Origin: Voacanga thouarsii
Lineage: Eukaryota; Streptophyta; Magnoliopsida; Gentianales; Apocynaceae
NCBI GenBank assembly: GCA_026120185.1
Contig: JANUWF010001179.1
Span: forward strand, 351,501 to 415,500
Reading direction: 5' to 3'
Length of the DNA stretch: 64,000 bases
Shown here: positions 47,400-60,200 of the stretch, piece after piece
Layout: each line of letters begins with the position of its first letter
How positions within the stretch are numbered: position 1 is the stretch's first letter
The notes under the pieces: generated by a model
The model's input: only the letters and a program-made list of their open reading frames with translations
What the model was told of the DNA's origin: nothing
Database searches by the model: none
Made by a program: the position numbers and the translations under genes

Positions 47400-48411
47400 T
47401 GTTAGATATGCCCATCGAGTAAATACAATGGTTGTATTTTTTGAAATTAAATAAAGTATGTTTTTATATATTTGTATGTATAAATTATGTATGAGCTTTG
47501 TTTGTCCACGAATTATTTAGATATTATAAATCAAGTGTTTATTTGTTAAACACGGAAAGACTTGATTTATAATTTAGTTCGAAATAAATTATCCGCGATC
47601 TAAGATAAATTTGGGCAATTTATTTTGGAAGATCATCTTAATTTTATTGAAGTCTGTCTTTGACTTTGGTAATAAAATTAAGGATATATTTTGATATATT
47701 GGACGGACCATCAATATTTATTTGTGGAATAGACCATACAAATAAAATATTAAAAGATTGTCGTACATAATACCTTAATCTCGAGCAAACAATTATTTAT
47801 ATTTACTAACTTGAAGTTCCTTGAGTTGCCAAAGAGTGAGATTAACTTAATAATCAATATCTCGACATCTTAGGAATTAAAGTGAAATAAATATGAAATA
47901 ATTGTTGTGCAATATGGAATCCGTCACCTTTAATAGGCAAGATCATTTCCTCATGAGTTCTTCTAAGGGACGATTAAATACGAGCTCGATAATTCAATAG
48001 TGACTATTGAATTCATTTTGTAAGTGTGACGTGGTCACATGGTGCTTGTCAAATTGAAGATGAGAATTGAGGTTTTGAATGAGGGAGCACTGTGGTCATC
48101 TTGCCTCATTCAAAGTATTATATTGATCGACGGGGGTAATTTGTTGGATCGATCAATTAATGGATATAATTATTGACTCCAGTAATTACGATTAGACTAA
48201 GAGTGCAGTTACGTTCTTTTAGTGGAGTGGAACGTAATTAATAAATTATTTTTATTGACAAAATAATTTATTGGAGCTTAGTCTAATTGTATCCGGTCAG
48301 GTCCCTTCAGTGGCTCCTAATTATGGGACAATAATAAATTATAATTTATTTATAATTTATTAATGAAAATTGCATAAAACTAAAAATCGTATTTTAGATA
48401 GAATAGGATAA
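47400..48411 (+). repeat. Copia-D 3' LTR, right-truncated
   Basis: It starts TGTTAGATATGCCCATC. From 48141 it matches 41059-41319 almost perfectly, then stops at GGATAA. The last ~380 bases that the 5' LTR retains are absent, and unrelated sequence follows. Confidence 0.87.
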
Positions 48412-49101
48412 CAGGAGTGGGGTTGTTATGCTCTAGAAGATTTGTAGTTGTTGTATTTTGAATCTGTACGAGTCATGATGAACATGCAGATCAATTGGTT
48501 GTCCCTAAGTGGTGGATGCATAGTACTACAAACTTTCCATAAGTTGTTGTAGACCTTATTGCAGTTCCAACAACAATGTCTTCTCTTATTGTGATTCTAT
48601 ACACAAATTCAAACTATTTACATATAATATATGTATTAGTAAATAATTCAACAAAGTCTCAAATATAGCATTCTGCATTAATTCAATATAAAATCTAAAT
48701 ATTGTAATAATTTAAAATTTAAACAAATGCATAATTTAAGTACTCTAGTAGTGCTCTGACAAAAAAATAATATATATAGAGAACTTTAACAATGCTTTGG
48801 CGAATAGAAATTCTGACAGCAACTATTCACGAATGGTATTACTCCGATAGCAACTCACCAACTCTTAGAATTCGACAGTAGTAAAAAAAATTATTTGAAA
48901 GAAATAGAGGATGGTGAATCAAAATAAGGCAAAGAAGAAGGACGCGAGGAGCGTTGGAATTATAAGAACACAAAGAAGAAAAGAAACAGAGGGAATTCGA
49001 TTGGAATGCAAAGATGAAAGCTTGTTGTGGTCTCAGACTCTGGGTTTGTATAGACGAGGAAGAAGCTTGGATTCTAATCCCGTAAATGCAAGCACAATCC
49101 C
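48412..49101. other. No gene recognised
   Basis: AT-rich DNA. Short overlapping frames on both strands near 48840-49170 show no recognisable protein and are probably chance. Confidence 0.4.
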
Positions 49102-49318
49102 GTGAATGCAAAAGCATGTGAAGATTTGACGGAATCTCTAAAAAAGCTTCTTGCCTTATGTCAGGCAGACACAATGCCTCCTGTCTCCCAGATACGAGGC
49201 ACTATGCACAGATTTAATGCTGCTTTCGAGGACTTTTTAACTGTGTCAATGCTACTTTTTGATCGTGTCAGCCGGTTAGCTCCTCACATCTTGCTAACGC
49301 AAGTTGCCTCCTCTAGGT
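49102..49318 (+). pseudogene. Exon-like fragment of unknown protein
   Basis: A plus-strand frame of about 72 codons (NAKACEDLTESLKKLLALCQ, later HRFNAAFEDFLTVSMLLFDR) ends CTCTAG followed by GTGAGT, a consensus plant splice donor. It is predicted mostly helical. I cannot name the family, and the next exon is not evident in the following 1 kb. It may be a gene fragment moved by a transposon, or chance. Confidence 0.35.
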
Positions 49319-49319
49319 G

Positions 49320-50567
49320 AGTACACCAAAATTGGTACCTACTTTTGGGCGTCAATTTCAAAACTCCCCTAATTTGGTCAAAAACCCCCTAATATTGTAG
49401 GTGTTAAACAACTCAAATAAGATAGATTTGACTGTTTGTAGGCAATCAAAGATTTGTTTTAGAATAGAGTTGCTTTGTTAAGTTTAATATTTCATTTATA
49501 TATGATGGTAGTGTAATAAGTTTTGTTTTGATGAATGTACCATGTATTAAATAGTGTTGGTATGATGTGTTAATTCTTTTTATATTAATTAAGAATGATC
49601 AGGAAAATATAAAAACAATCCATTCAATCTGAATCAATTTAAATCGACGAAATAGAACTTTTTTTGTTTAAATTAGTTTGGGTTCAAATTGGAAACTAAC
49701 CAAAAATTAAATTCAATTTAAAAAATTTCTCAAACCGGACCAAATAAACCATTCTATTGTATTCAATTAAGAATATCCTGTCACTTCTTATGTGACATTT
49801 TTATTCTAAAATTTCTTTATTTTTTAATATTTTTATTTTTAAATTTTAAATTATAAGAAACTTAATTACTAAACTAATGATCTTAATATAATCTTTCAAT
49901 TTTTTTTCTCCCTTCTCCTCCTTCCTCACAAACATTCCTTTCCCACCCCACTCTTTTAGAGGCGGAAGCAGGATTCTATAATAGAGGAGCCAAGAACCAA
50001 GTTTTTACTTTTCTTACAAAGTTATCATTTTTGTGTTTAGTGCTCTGTTATCACACGTTAGAAAGTAAAAGAAAAAAAAGTACTTTTAGAAATTAAAAGA
50101 AAGTAAAAAGTGATAAGTGGAAGTGTGGAACTGAAGGAATAACTAGACAAGGCACAAGTTGAAAATTGCAGAGGAAGCTTTGCGTTTTTCCTTTATTATT
50201 ATTTTGGGGGGGGGGGGGTTAGTTGAATTGTAGAGAAAACTAATTAGTCACCTATGATTCTTTTTTTTTTTAATTCTTTTTATCTTAAATTGGCCTTTGT
50301 TTTGCTTATGATTGGTTTAAACTTTTTTTTATTTTTAAATTGTTTGTTATGAACTCTTTTTTTAAATTATTGTGGATTAATTTATTTGTGAATCTTGTGC
50401 TTTTAAATTTAGTATTAGTAATAAATATTATTTTTTTTTCAAAATCATTAGATTTATTTAGTTTTAAAAATTTTTGTTTAGTTTTAAGAAATTTTATGTT
50501 TATATTTTTAACTATTAGGTTATTATTTAGAATTATTTTCAAATTTTTAGGAGGCCAAAATATAATT

Positions 50568-50619
<52 letters not shown>

Positions 50620-52379
50620 GAAGAGAACAAAATAGAAGAAAGAAACAAAATGTGTCATCTAAAGGACAAAAAACTATAAGTATTAAAAGAAAATAAGCCC
50701 AAGAGATATACATAAACACTATATGTATATAAAAGTCTATTCTTATGTCATGTAGGAGAAAATGAAACAAGAAGTTCTTACGGGAAGTAAATGAATATAA
50801 AAAGCATAAAAGAAAAAGATAAAATGTTTCATAAAAATGACAAAGGAAGGAATATAAAATTTGCACACAAGTTCTATGATTTACGAGAACATTAGAAAAC
50901 GAGAATATAGCAAAATAGAAATAAGAAAATTAAGCAAAAGTAAAACAAACTAACGTGGGTTACACAGGCCTCTCTTTTTATTTTTTAATGTGTTTTTGTC
51001 CACAAGGGTTCTAAGTTAAACCTTTGTTTTGAGTTCAAATATTCTTTAGCATATGAGATCTTTTTTTGGCTTGGTTAATATGTAACAGATAAGATCATAA
51101 GACCAAGTTCTATAACGAGATTTGTCGAATATCGTATTTTATAATATCAATATATACTTCATACTATTCTATCATTTATAAAGAATCTACAGTTCTTTTA
51201 AACTAATAGTAAGTTTCAGGAGTGAGTATGTCTCATAAAATAAAGAAATACTAAACTGATTCTGAAATCATATAGGATCACTAAGGAGTAAGACCTAATA
51301 GTGTATGCACGTATCCTTTCATTCACTGAGATGGCTCATGCCTCTTCCCCCGATATGCCTTTCACGCCTCTCTGATGACTTCACGGCTGAATGGGTACTT
51401 CAACTCTTTTGCCTATAGCTACTAAGGATGTATGGTGAATAACTTCGGAAGTTCTCCTTACTCTTTTTCTTGGCCTTAGTTACTCGGAATTTAGAAACTA
51501 AACATTGCTACTTGAACAAATATTTGTAAAGAGAAATTTTATTCACAATAGTGAGAGTTGCTTACTAAAAGGTTTTACAAATGCTTTTATACTGAAAGTA
51601 ACCTATGGTATCCTATACAATAAAGCGATTATAGAGTTGCCAGCTAAAAAGTAAAAGCCAGGAGATTGAATGTCCTTTGTACCAACATTTTGGTGAGTCA
51701 TGTCTTTTGCTTAGTATTCGTTGTGAATTTTGATGAGTCATTTGTCTTCATCTAAAGTTGTTAAGGAAGCATGCACCGTAAAGATGAGTTAGTATGTCTT
51801 TTTGTATATGTGCACTTTTTTGAAAGTCTATATGCTCATGATGAAAAACTAACTGTAGAAAAAAGTTGGCTCAAGTCCTTGAGTTGGTGACTTAGGTCCT
51901 TGGAGAGAATTATTTTGATCAGTGTTAATTTTCTATCATATCTTCATTAGTTGTACTTCCACATATTTCAGTTCCAAATCCTTCTTCTTCTTCCTATAGC
52001 TTTTTTTCATAAAGATAAATATAATACTGCCAAATATCTAAAGATTTTATCTTGGTTTCAAACCCTATTTCAACAAAAAAATATTGATGTTGAACATTAT
52101 TTTCTGGATTTGATTTTCTGCAAATAGATGAAATATCTATCATCTCTTCATAATTTTGTCATGTTTAAATGTAAGAGTTTTCAATCTCCAATGTCTAAGC
52201 TGTCTTGCAATACTTTTGGAGCAAATCCTATTTCTTATAAATCTGAATTTAGCATTACTTGGTAAATCTCTTATTGAAGTAACCCAGATATATATTGCAA
52301 TAATAATTTCAAGGCCATCCCATTCTGGTACGAGTCTGTAATGTGACCAAAAAAACTTCTCTATTTTGGAGTGTTAACT
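49320..52379. other. No gene recognised; AT-rich intergenic DNA
   Basis: A strongly AT-rich stretch with a G13 run (50206-50218) and an (AT)n run (50571-50616). The long frames around 50306-50866 are AT-composition artefacts rich in Phe, Leu, Asn and Lys. A plus-strand stretch at about 52010-52130 lacks stops for about 40 codons but matches nothing I know. Confidence 0.5.
50571..50616. repeat. (AT)n microsatellite
   Basis: About 23 uninterrupted TA units. Confidence 0.97.
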
Positions 52380-55009
52380 CAAAATTTCTAAAATATACTA
52401 AGTTGATATTAACTGTCAATATTAAAACATTCTAATTGGTATCCACAAGTGATAAAATCAAAAGTGTACGCTACACAATCGGGTTGACAAATTTTACAGG
52501 TGTCAAGCTTACACTCTTTTGTAAAATATTTACAATATAAAGGATGAAGAGTTAGATGGAGTTCTGTTACAATTCTAAGCCATTCTTATAAAAGAGTAAA
52601 TTTTTTCTAAAAATTTTTCTTGGATTTTTTTCAGAAATTATTTCTATAATAGAATCAGGAAATTTGGTAAAAGACGTTGAGCTTGAAAAAACATTCTAGG
52701 TTTTAATAACTCAAAAGGTTTGGATTCTTCTGGAATAAAAATAACTTTTGGCTCCTAGTTTTGGAACTCTTCCAACTGAGCTATCAGTCGCATAATGTCT
52801 TCATTTTGAGAAAATTATACCAGTGTACAACTTATGTTGTTGTTGCAATGAGTGAATTAATTCTTTTTAAGAATTAATATCTTCATTGTAAGACCGGCAC
52901 TTGTTATTTTAACAGGTTAAAACTTCTACTCAAAGCATCATAATGTTTACAAAATTCTAAATTTTGTAAATTACTAGTCTTAGTTATGTCTGTGATCTGT
53001 AAAGAACTATAAAGAAGGTTTATTCATATCATTTCTACAATCTTGTCGATGAAGAAATTAATACCAATTCTATTTTTAACAAATTTTAATACTTCATAAA
53101 TATTTCTAAAATCTTTATACAGAGGATTTTTAAAATTATTAACACATTCCATCACAGAGGTCCATTTCGAGTAAACAACTGGTTGGTGACCTTGTGTTAC
53201 TATATAATAGGAATAACTCCGTTTTGATAAATTATTAAAGTAAAATGTTAAAGTATGTAAACATTTTATCTTTTGGCTTGCATTTTGTGCATTCCAAAGG
53301 TTGTCTAAAAATGTTTAGTGTATATCTTCTAAGTTACCTTCTACTGAAGTTCTAAAATAGATATTTATTCCTTTAGGATACTTAGTGAGCTCCTATTGGC
53401 CAATCTTTACAGTGTTTTTGCTAAGATCCACCTGTGAAGTCACACAAGATGTATTAGTAATATTGGCAAATGATCTGCAATTTTATTATCATGTCTTTTA
53501 ATATGTTCAAAATTAATTTTATATCCATCATTAATAATTCTATCTAAGAAATTCAACTATCTTCTTTAAGAGCTATGTTTTTCAATTTTTTTGTTAATAA
53601 ATTTTACTATTACTTCACAATCAGTTCTAAATGTAAATTCTTATTTATTTAGAATGAATAATCTAAAACTATCTAAGGCATAACAAATTGCTAATAGTTC
53701 TGCATCAATGCTACTAATATTTTCTTTTTCTCTATATTTACCACTACTATATCTACAAATTTATTCTTCTAATTTATTACTATATTTATGAAATTTAGAT
53801 TTCAAAATGGCTTCCCATCCTTTGTCACATCCATCTATTTCTATGATTAAATAATCATGGTCCAAAGGTAATCTTAAATCTGGTAAATTCTCTACTTTCT
53901 CTTTTATTTGTTTTACTAATTCTACATCTTCTTTATTAAAATATTTTTGTCCTTTATGACTAGTTTTACTATATAACGATCTTATTATATTACATAGATC
54001 TTTAATAAATGGTCTTGCATAATTTAATACTCCTAAAAATTGTTGTAATTGTTTTGTATCTTCTATTTTTTTTAGGAAATTATAATATTTTTTTTACTAA
54101 TATAAGGTTGCAATTTTGTTCTTCCTTTGACCAATTTCTGTTTTTAAAAATTCTATATTTTTCTTAAATAACTGAGTTTTTTTACTACTACTTACAATGC
54201 CATTCTTTAAGAATTCAGACAAAATAATTTTAAGATGACTAATATGTTCATTTTTAGTTTTAAAAAATACCAAAATATCATCTATATATACTAAAACAAA
54301 ATGGTTATACTTAATGAAAATTGTATCTTTTTTTTTTTTTTTTGGAAATATTGCAGGTGCATTTTTTAATCCAAAAGACATAAATAACCATTCAAAATGT
54401 CCTAAAGGGCTAGTTAAAACAATCCACACTATGCTATTTGGGTGCATTCTAATTTTTCAAAATTCTAATTTACAGTCAAATTTACTAAGTACATAACATC
54501 CTTAAATTCTATTTATTAATTGATCGATCTTTATCAGGAATATTATAACTATCTTCTAATGTATTATCATTTAACCTTTATAATTTTTCACAATTCTACT
54601 TTCTCCTCTAACAATTTCACTATGTTTTCTAACAATAAAAGTAGGACTTCTATGAGGACTAGTACTTTTTCTAATTACATCTAATTTTGATAAATCTTCT
54701 ATGTGCATCTCAAATTCTTTTATTTCATCATTACTAGCATCTATCTTAGCTGTGGTAATTTTTAAATTAAGATTTTTCTAATTTACATTATATTTACCAT
54801 TTCCCCTACATTTTGTGGGATTTTCTCAAATTATTTCTTCTTTTTCTAATTTGCTAAGTGTATTATCAATATCACTATTTCCTACTTTCTAAAAGATTAT
54901 ATAATTTATCTATATGTAAATAATTAAATTGTATATCCTTGTCTAACCATTCTAGTTGAGAGTTTATTTGTTCTAGAAATTCAATTTGATCCATGTCTAA
55001 TATTCTACA
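52380..55009 (-). pseudogene. Endogenous pararetrovirus (Caulimoviridae) fragment: RT, RNase H and a viroplasmin-like part
   Basis: The minus strand carries, from 55009 downward, the N-terminal RT region; then RT with the PLGHFEWL and FGLKNAP blocks and the catalytic YIDD at about 54288-54277; then RNase H (about 53960-53500); then a segment near 53240-53050 whose GHQPVVYSKWTSV motif resembles the viroplasmin/RNase H-like fold of caulimovirid transactivators. Coding-like sequence runs on to about 52380. Stops and frameshifts are frequent, including a run of lysine codons where a poly-T lies at 54332-54345. No capsid, movement protein or protease is seen. It is an old, inert integration. The CACTA element interrupts it at 55010. 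Confidence 0.82.
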
Positions 55010-55023
55010 CTACTAGAAAAAGG
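55010..55023 (+). repeat. CACTA terminal inverted repeat, left
   Basis: CACTACTAGAAAAA starts at 55010, preceded by CTA. It matches the conserved CACTA-family terminus. Confidence 0.88.
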
Positions 55024-55027
55024 TTGA

Positions 55028-55690
55028 TTACCAACAGACCATTCCCAACAAACCAAGTTCGGTTGGTAATTACCAACAAATTACCAATCGATTCTCAACA
55101 AATGTGGAATGTGTTGCATTTCAGTTACTTACCAACAAATTACCAACTCTGTGTATTCTGTTGGTGATTTTGCTATTGGTAGTCGATTGGTAATGTGTTG
55201 GTAAATGGGAGGGAAAATATTTACCAACCGATTACCAACAAAATATAAGTGGTTCGTAACTGTGTCGGATGGTAATCTATTGGTAATAGGGAAGGAATGT
55301 TGTTCATGCCAATGTACCAACGGAATACCAACCGAAGTGGGTAGTCGGTAGCTAATGCAGTTGGTAATATAGTTGGTAATATGATAGCTTATTTTTTAGC
55401 AACAGCATTAGCAACCAACATATCCGTTGAAAATATAGTAAATCAATCTCCAACAAATTGCAAACCGAATTACCAACGGTGTGTATTTAGTTGTTAATAT
55501 TTGTGTTGGTAATCTAGTGGTAATATGTTGGTAAACATATAGGAAAATATTTACCAACCGATTACCAATTAAATATGCGTGGTTGATAACTATGTCTAAT
55601 AGGAATCTGTTGGTATAGGGAAGAGGAATGTTTTTTCTGTGTCGATGTTCCAACGAAATACCAACATACATGGGTAGTTGGTAGACGTTT
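55028..55690. repeat. CACTA subterminal repeats (TTACCAAC and inverse)
   Basis: The motif TTACCAAC and its complement GTTGGTAA occur many times in both orientations, with longer forms such as ATTTACCAACCGATTACCAA at 55219 and 55549. Subterminal arrays of short inverted motifs in En/Spm elements bind the element's own protein and are needed for excision. Confidence 0.85.
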
Positions 55691-55734
55691 AAGTAGAAGA
55701 AAAATAGATTTGTTGAAGATAAGAATGTCAAATT

Positions 55735-57010
55735 GACGATCGAACCAGTAGATTTGTTAAAAGTACTAAAAAAAGTATTGTGACCAAATTTGAAGGTAAT
55801 CGGATATATTTAGGTACACAATCCAGTATAATCTCTATATAATGGTCAATAACCTAACTCGTTCGTAAATATAAACACATCAAATTTACGCTCCAACTGT
55901 TAGATTTGTTAAAAGTACTAAATAAAGTATTGTGACCAAATTTGAAAGTAATCGGATATATTTAGGTACACAATCTAGTATAATCTCTATATAACGGCCA
56001 ATAACCTAACTCGTTCGTAAATATAAGCACGTTAAATTTACGATCCAATCGTTAGATTTGTTAAAAGTATTAAAAAAAGTATTGTGACCAAATTTTAAGG
56101 TAATCGGATATAATTAGGTATACAATCTAGCATATTCGTAAATATAAGCACGTCAAATTTACAATCCAACCACTATATTTGTTAAAAGTACTAAGAAAAG
56201 TATTGCGACCAAATTTAAAGGTAATCAGATATATTTAGCTACACGATCTAGCATAATCTCTATATAACGGCTAATAACCTAACTCATTCGTAAATATAAG
56301 CACGTCAAATTTACGATCCAACCGTTAAATTTGTTAAACGTACTAAACAAAGTATTGTGACCAAATTTGAAGGTAATCGGATATATGTAGGTACACAATC
56401 TAGCGTAATCTTTATATAACGGCCAATAACCTAACTCGTTCATAAATATAAGCACATCAAACTTATAATCTAGCTGTTAGATTTGTTAAAAGTACTAAAA
56501 AAGTATTGTAACCAAATTTGAAGGTAATCGGATATATTTAGCTACATAATCTATCATAATTTCTATATAACGACCAATAACCTAACTCATTCGTAAATAT
56601 AAGAACATCAAATTTACGATCCAATCGTCAAATTTGTTACAATTATTAAAAAAAGTATCGTGACCAAATTTCAATATAATTAGATATATTTTGTCACGTA
56701 ATGTAGCATAAGCCCACAACATAACGCATTTATAAGGATAAACATATCAAATTAAAAATTTAACTGTTAGATTTGTTAAAATTATTTTTAAAAAAAGTAT
56801 TATGACCAAATTTAATCTCTATATTTTTCACATAATCTAGTATAATCTCTATATAGCGGCTCAAAACCTAATGCATTTATAAAGAAAATCATATCAAATT
56901 AAAGATTCAATCGTTATATTTTTTGAAATCGCTAACAAAATTATCGTGAACAAATTTGAAAGTAATTGGATATATTTTTCTATATAATCTAGTATAACCT
57001 CTATATAACA
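55735..57010. repeat. Tandem array of a ~150-bp unit, about 8 copies
   Basis: Each unit contains ATTTGTTAAAAGTACTAAA, then GTATTGTGACCAAATTT, then TAATCGGATATATTTAGG, then CTCTATATAACGGCCAATAA. Copies recur about every 150 bases (from about 55757, 55909, 56058, 56180, 56334, 56487, 56637, 56776 and 56930). One unit is about 120 bases. The last two are more diverged. Confidence 0.88.
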
Positions 57011-57540
57011 GGCCAAAATTATTTGGTAGATTATGCCTTTTGACAAACATTTGTTTAAACTGAAATTCAATCATTTTGTTTAAACAATACTTTTATATTT
57101 TATATTTGTATACAAATATTGGGGCTATATTGGGAATAGCTTCAAAATTAATAAATTAAAATGAAATTCATTGGAATTGAAAGGATCTCTAAATTGAGCC
57201 TAATAATTATAGTAGAAATCTGACGTATCAAATCAAATAATGATATTATATATTATTTTAAAAACAATCTGTCTAATTGGTTATATCTATCTCATCTTTA
57301 AAATGTATATTTATGTGGTCATGTTCATATCATAAATTATAAGAGTAATAAACTTAGAAACAAAGAATTACAAGGTAAAAAAATAATAATAATTGCATTT
57401 ATTTTATTCTCAAAATTAAATTTGTTTAAAAAAGGATTGAAGAAGTTATACTAACTTTTTCGAATTAAAAAACAATGTCTAGGCAATAAGAAGAGATAAA
57501 ATAGAATAACTTAAAATTAAAAACTAAGTAGTTTTGATAG

Positions 57541-57544
<4 letters not shown>

Positions 57545-57575
<31 letters not shown>
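57545..57575. repeat. (AT)n microsatellite
   Basis: About 15 AT units in the AT-rich stretch (57010-57750) between the tandem array and the transposase leader. Confidence 0.95.
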
Positions 57576-57579
<4 letters not shown>

Positions 57580-57754
57580 CATAAAATATTGTTATTACTA
57601 TTATTTATATATACACAAAAATATAAATATATATAATTAATTTTTATATATTATATGAATTAGAAATATAGTAACTTAATTATAATTCAACTTTATAAAT
57701 ATAAGAGGAAAAAATGTAATAATATAAAAAATAAAAAATGTAAATTAAATTGCA

Positions 57755-57958
57755 ATCCTACTCTCACCCTCACCCTCACCCTCCTCGGTGCTTGCCGCTA
57801 CTTGTCGCTGCTAATACCGTCACCATTCTTCACTGCAAGCCTCTCCCTCTCATCGGTTGCGACACACATTAATGCACACAGAAACAAAGAAAAGCCCTCA
57901 AAATCTCTCAGATCTCAGGCCACATTCGCCTAAGTTTGGACCTTCGAAGTACACTGCA
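57755..57958 (+). promoter_or_regulatory. Probable transposase leader exon
   Basis: A shift from AT-rich DNA to pyrimidine-rich, more GC-rich sequence, with three CACCCT repeats at 57765-57782, ends in CTGCAG followed by GTAACA, a good splice donor. This looks like the 5' UTR exon of the transposase gene, with the promoter just upstream. The acceptor is not certain. Confidence 0.5.
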
Positions 57959-60200
57959 GGTAACAGCGGCATCTTTATTGTACTATTTCTTCGATTTGAT
58001 TGTTGTTTGAGACATAATTTTAACTTGATTATGCCACCTTCGTGTTAAGATGTGTGAAATTTGTATTAATTTTGAAACGAGGCTTTGAAATTTGAGTTTA
58101 CTGGTTTGTTGTTGCTATGTTTGCTATGGCCTTAGTTCAAATGTGGGTTTTTTGCTTCAGTTCGATGTGGGTTTCTGCTTCAGTTTGAATGTGGGTAGTT
58201 GCAAATATTTGTGATTGCTTTAGAAAACAAGGAAAGCCTCGAATATTGCTTGATTAAAAAACAGTGGTTCAAAACTGCAGCAGCAACAATAAAGCTTTTG
58301 TGCTGCTGAATTAAAACTACATGATGTTATGTGAGTTGATCCACTTGTGGTGGAAGAAGAAAGTTGAATTCCCAAGTGAGAAGCTTGCAACTGTTAATTA
58401 TTAGACATCTTAATAGCTTGACAATTGCAGAAGGTTTGCAAAATAGGAGAAGAAGTATAGTAGATATGGTTTCTTTCCAATAGATTGTCTCCTACTGTTG
58501 AAGTTTGCATTTGTTATTTGATATTCAATAGGGGAAAAATGGGAAAAAGAATAGGAGAGAGAGAGAGGTACAATACAGAGGAGTAAAATTTTTGAGTGCT
58601 GCTATGTTTCATTTTTTACTCTTTATCTCTATGGAATGCTTTGTATATTGCTTAAAATTTTAGTTTATTTATGTGAAGTTCACTTCACCTGACGGTGAAT
58701 TTTTGGAGGAAAGAAAGAAGATTTATTATCTATTTTCATCATTATTTTTTTAGTTAAAAAGTAAAATTTTATTAGATTTTTCATTGTGGCAATCAATGTC
58801 AACTAGACATATGATTAACCTTTGGTGAGCATAGGAACCAGCCCTTGTTTGACCATATGTCTGGTTGGACCCTAGGAGTTGCTGCTAAGGTGATGAAGCA
58901 TTTGAAGCAATCTTTCCTGCTTTACATGGTAATATGGGACTTCTGGGAAATCGATGCACATAATTCTTTACTATCATCCTTTAAATCATTTAGAGATTAG
59001 AAGGTTTTCCATTGTTCTTGTTGTTTCTTCTCTCTTTCACTACTCAACAGGATGCATCTTTCTTGGATGTCTTGCAATTAGTGTTACCAGGAATTTTGCA
59101 TTGCTACTTATAACAAAAATAATTTGCAAAATTTCTGAAAAGATAGAACGTGATTTTGAAATTCTCGTTCTTCTTTGAGACTAATACATAAATTTAAACT
59201 CAAACTCATTGATTTTGTACTCCATGAATGAAACTCCTGCAACCATCATATTTTGTAAATTAACTTGCCCCATTGAAGGCTCAGCTAAACTAAGAGTTTG
59301 ATAGCCTCATATTTACACCACATACATAGTCCATATATACTGGAAAATTTCATTCCTCTAGAATGCTTCATTATTGCATTAAACATTTACCCCTTACAAA
59401 TTTTGAATCTTGCTATTGTTCTATATCTTTTTTCACGGGATTTTCCAAAGGCCATAAAGTCTATTGAACTATCCATCAGGTTTTGGCAATTAGCCCTAAC
59501 CCTAGTGGACCTACAAGTTAACCACGAGGACAAAAGGGGAAAAAGACTGGTAGAAATATTCGATGAATATATTACATTCTTTAGTGTTGTATTCAAGGGT
59601 GATGGCTGGTTATAAATATTATCTTTTCCCCTTTTCCAACTAGTTTGGAAAATGATTTTCAATTGTGTATGCAACAAAAGAGAAACCAAAACAAGTTGTT
59701 TAACATGCTAGCCAAAACAAGGAATGCCTTTCTGGTTCACATTATCATTTGCCTTTCTTTTCCTCATAAAGTCATGATGAGCTTTTTAGGACAATGTGTT
59801 AGAAAATATTTGTGATTGCTTTAGAAAACAAGGAAAGCCTCGAATGTCTCTTGTAGAGTGAGCTTATTGTAATTACTACTATATGGCTATGTGGTTGTAA
59901 TTTACTCACAATATCTTTTTTTTTTCTTCCTATGAACAATCCATCTTGATACTTACTTTCTTTGGTTGATGTCGATTCTAACAAAAACAACGGATATTTC
60001 TATTGGGTATTGTATGATCTTAAAGCTGGCATCCTTCTATTCTATCTTTTTTTTCTTTTTGCACCTTGGTAGTGGTATTATCCATTATAAATTTGATCTT
60101 CATTTGTATATGTGTGTATATGCATGGGAAATGTGTAAAAGCTTGTGTGTATTTAGGGTGAAAGGGTGATATAGCTTGTCTCCAAACGTAAGTTGGTACG
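57959..60200. other. Probable intron or leader region of the CACTA transposase gene
   Basis: No convincing protein is seen. A 42-bp exact direct repeat (58203-58244 and 59804-59845) lies inside it. The rest is AT-rich, with short frames that do not resemble known proteins. Confidence 0.45.

Larger units (their letters stand above)
41059..48411 (+). mobile_element. Copia-D, plus-strand Copia retrotransposon with both outer LTR ends missing
   Basis: The order is: partial 5' LTR (41059-41696), tRNA-Met primer-binding site, long leader, gag, protease, integrase, RT, RNase H, polypurine tract and partial 3' LTR (47400-48411). Its proteins resemble those of Copia-B and C. The 5' LTR lacks its first ~740 bases and the 3' LTR lacks its last ~380, so the copies overlap by only about 260-270 bases, where they are nearly identical. 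Frameshifts run through all genes. Confidence 0.88.

Noticed and set aside
50306..50866. 186-codon minus-strand frame rich in Phe, Tyr, Ile and Lys
   Set aside because: The composition follows the AT-rich DNA and an (AT)n repeat lies within it. No motif or homologue is recognised.
55010..57010. CRISPR-like array
   Set aside because: The spacing and unit are those of CACTA subterminal repeats and a plain tandem array in a plant genome. There are no unique spacers or cas genes.
57765..57782. CACCCT repeats as telomere-like DNA
   Set aside because: The unit is not the plant telomere repeat (CCCTAAA) and only three copies occur.
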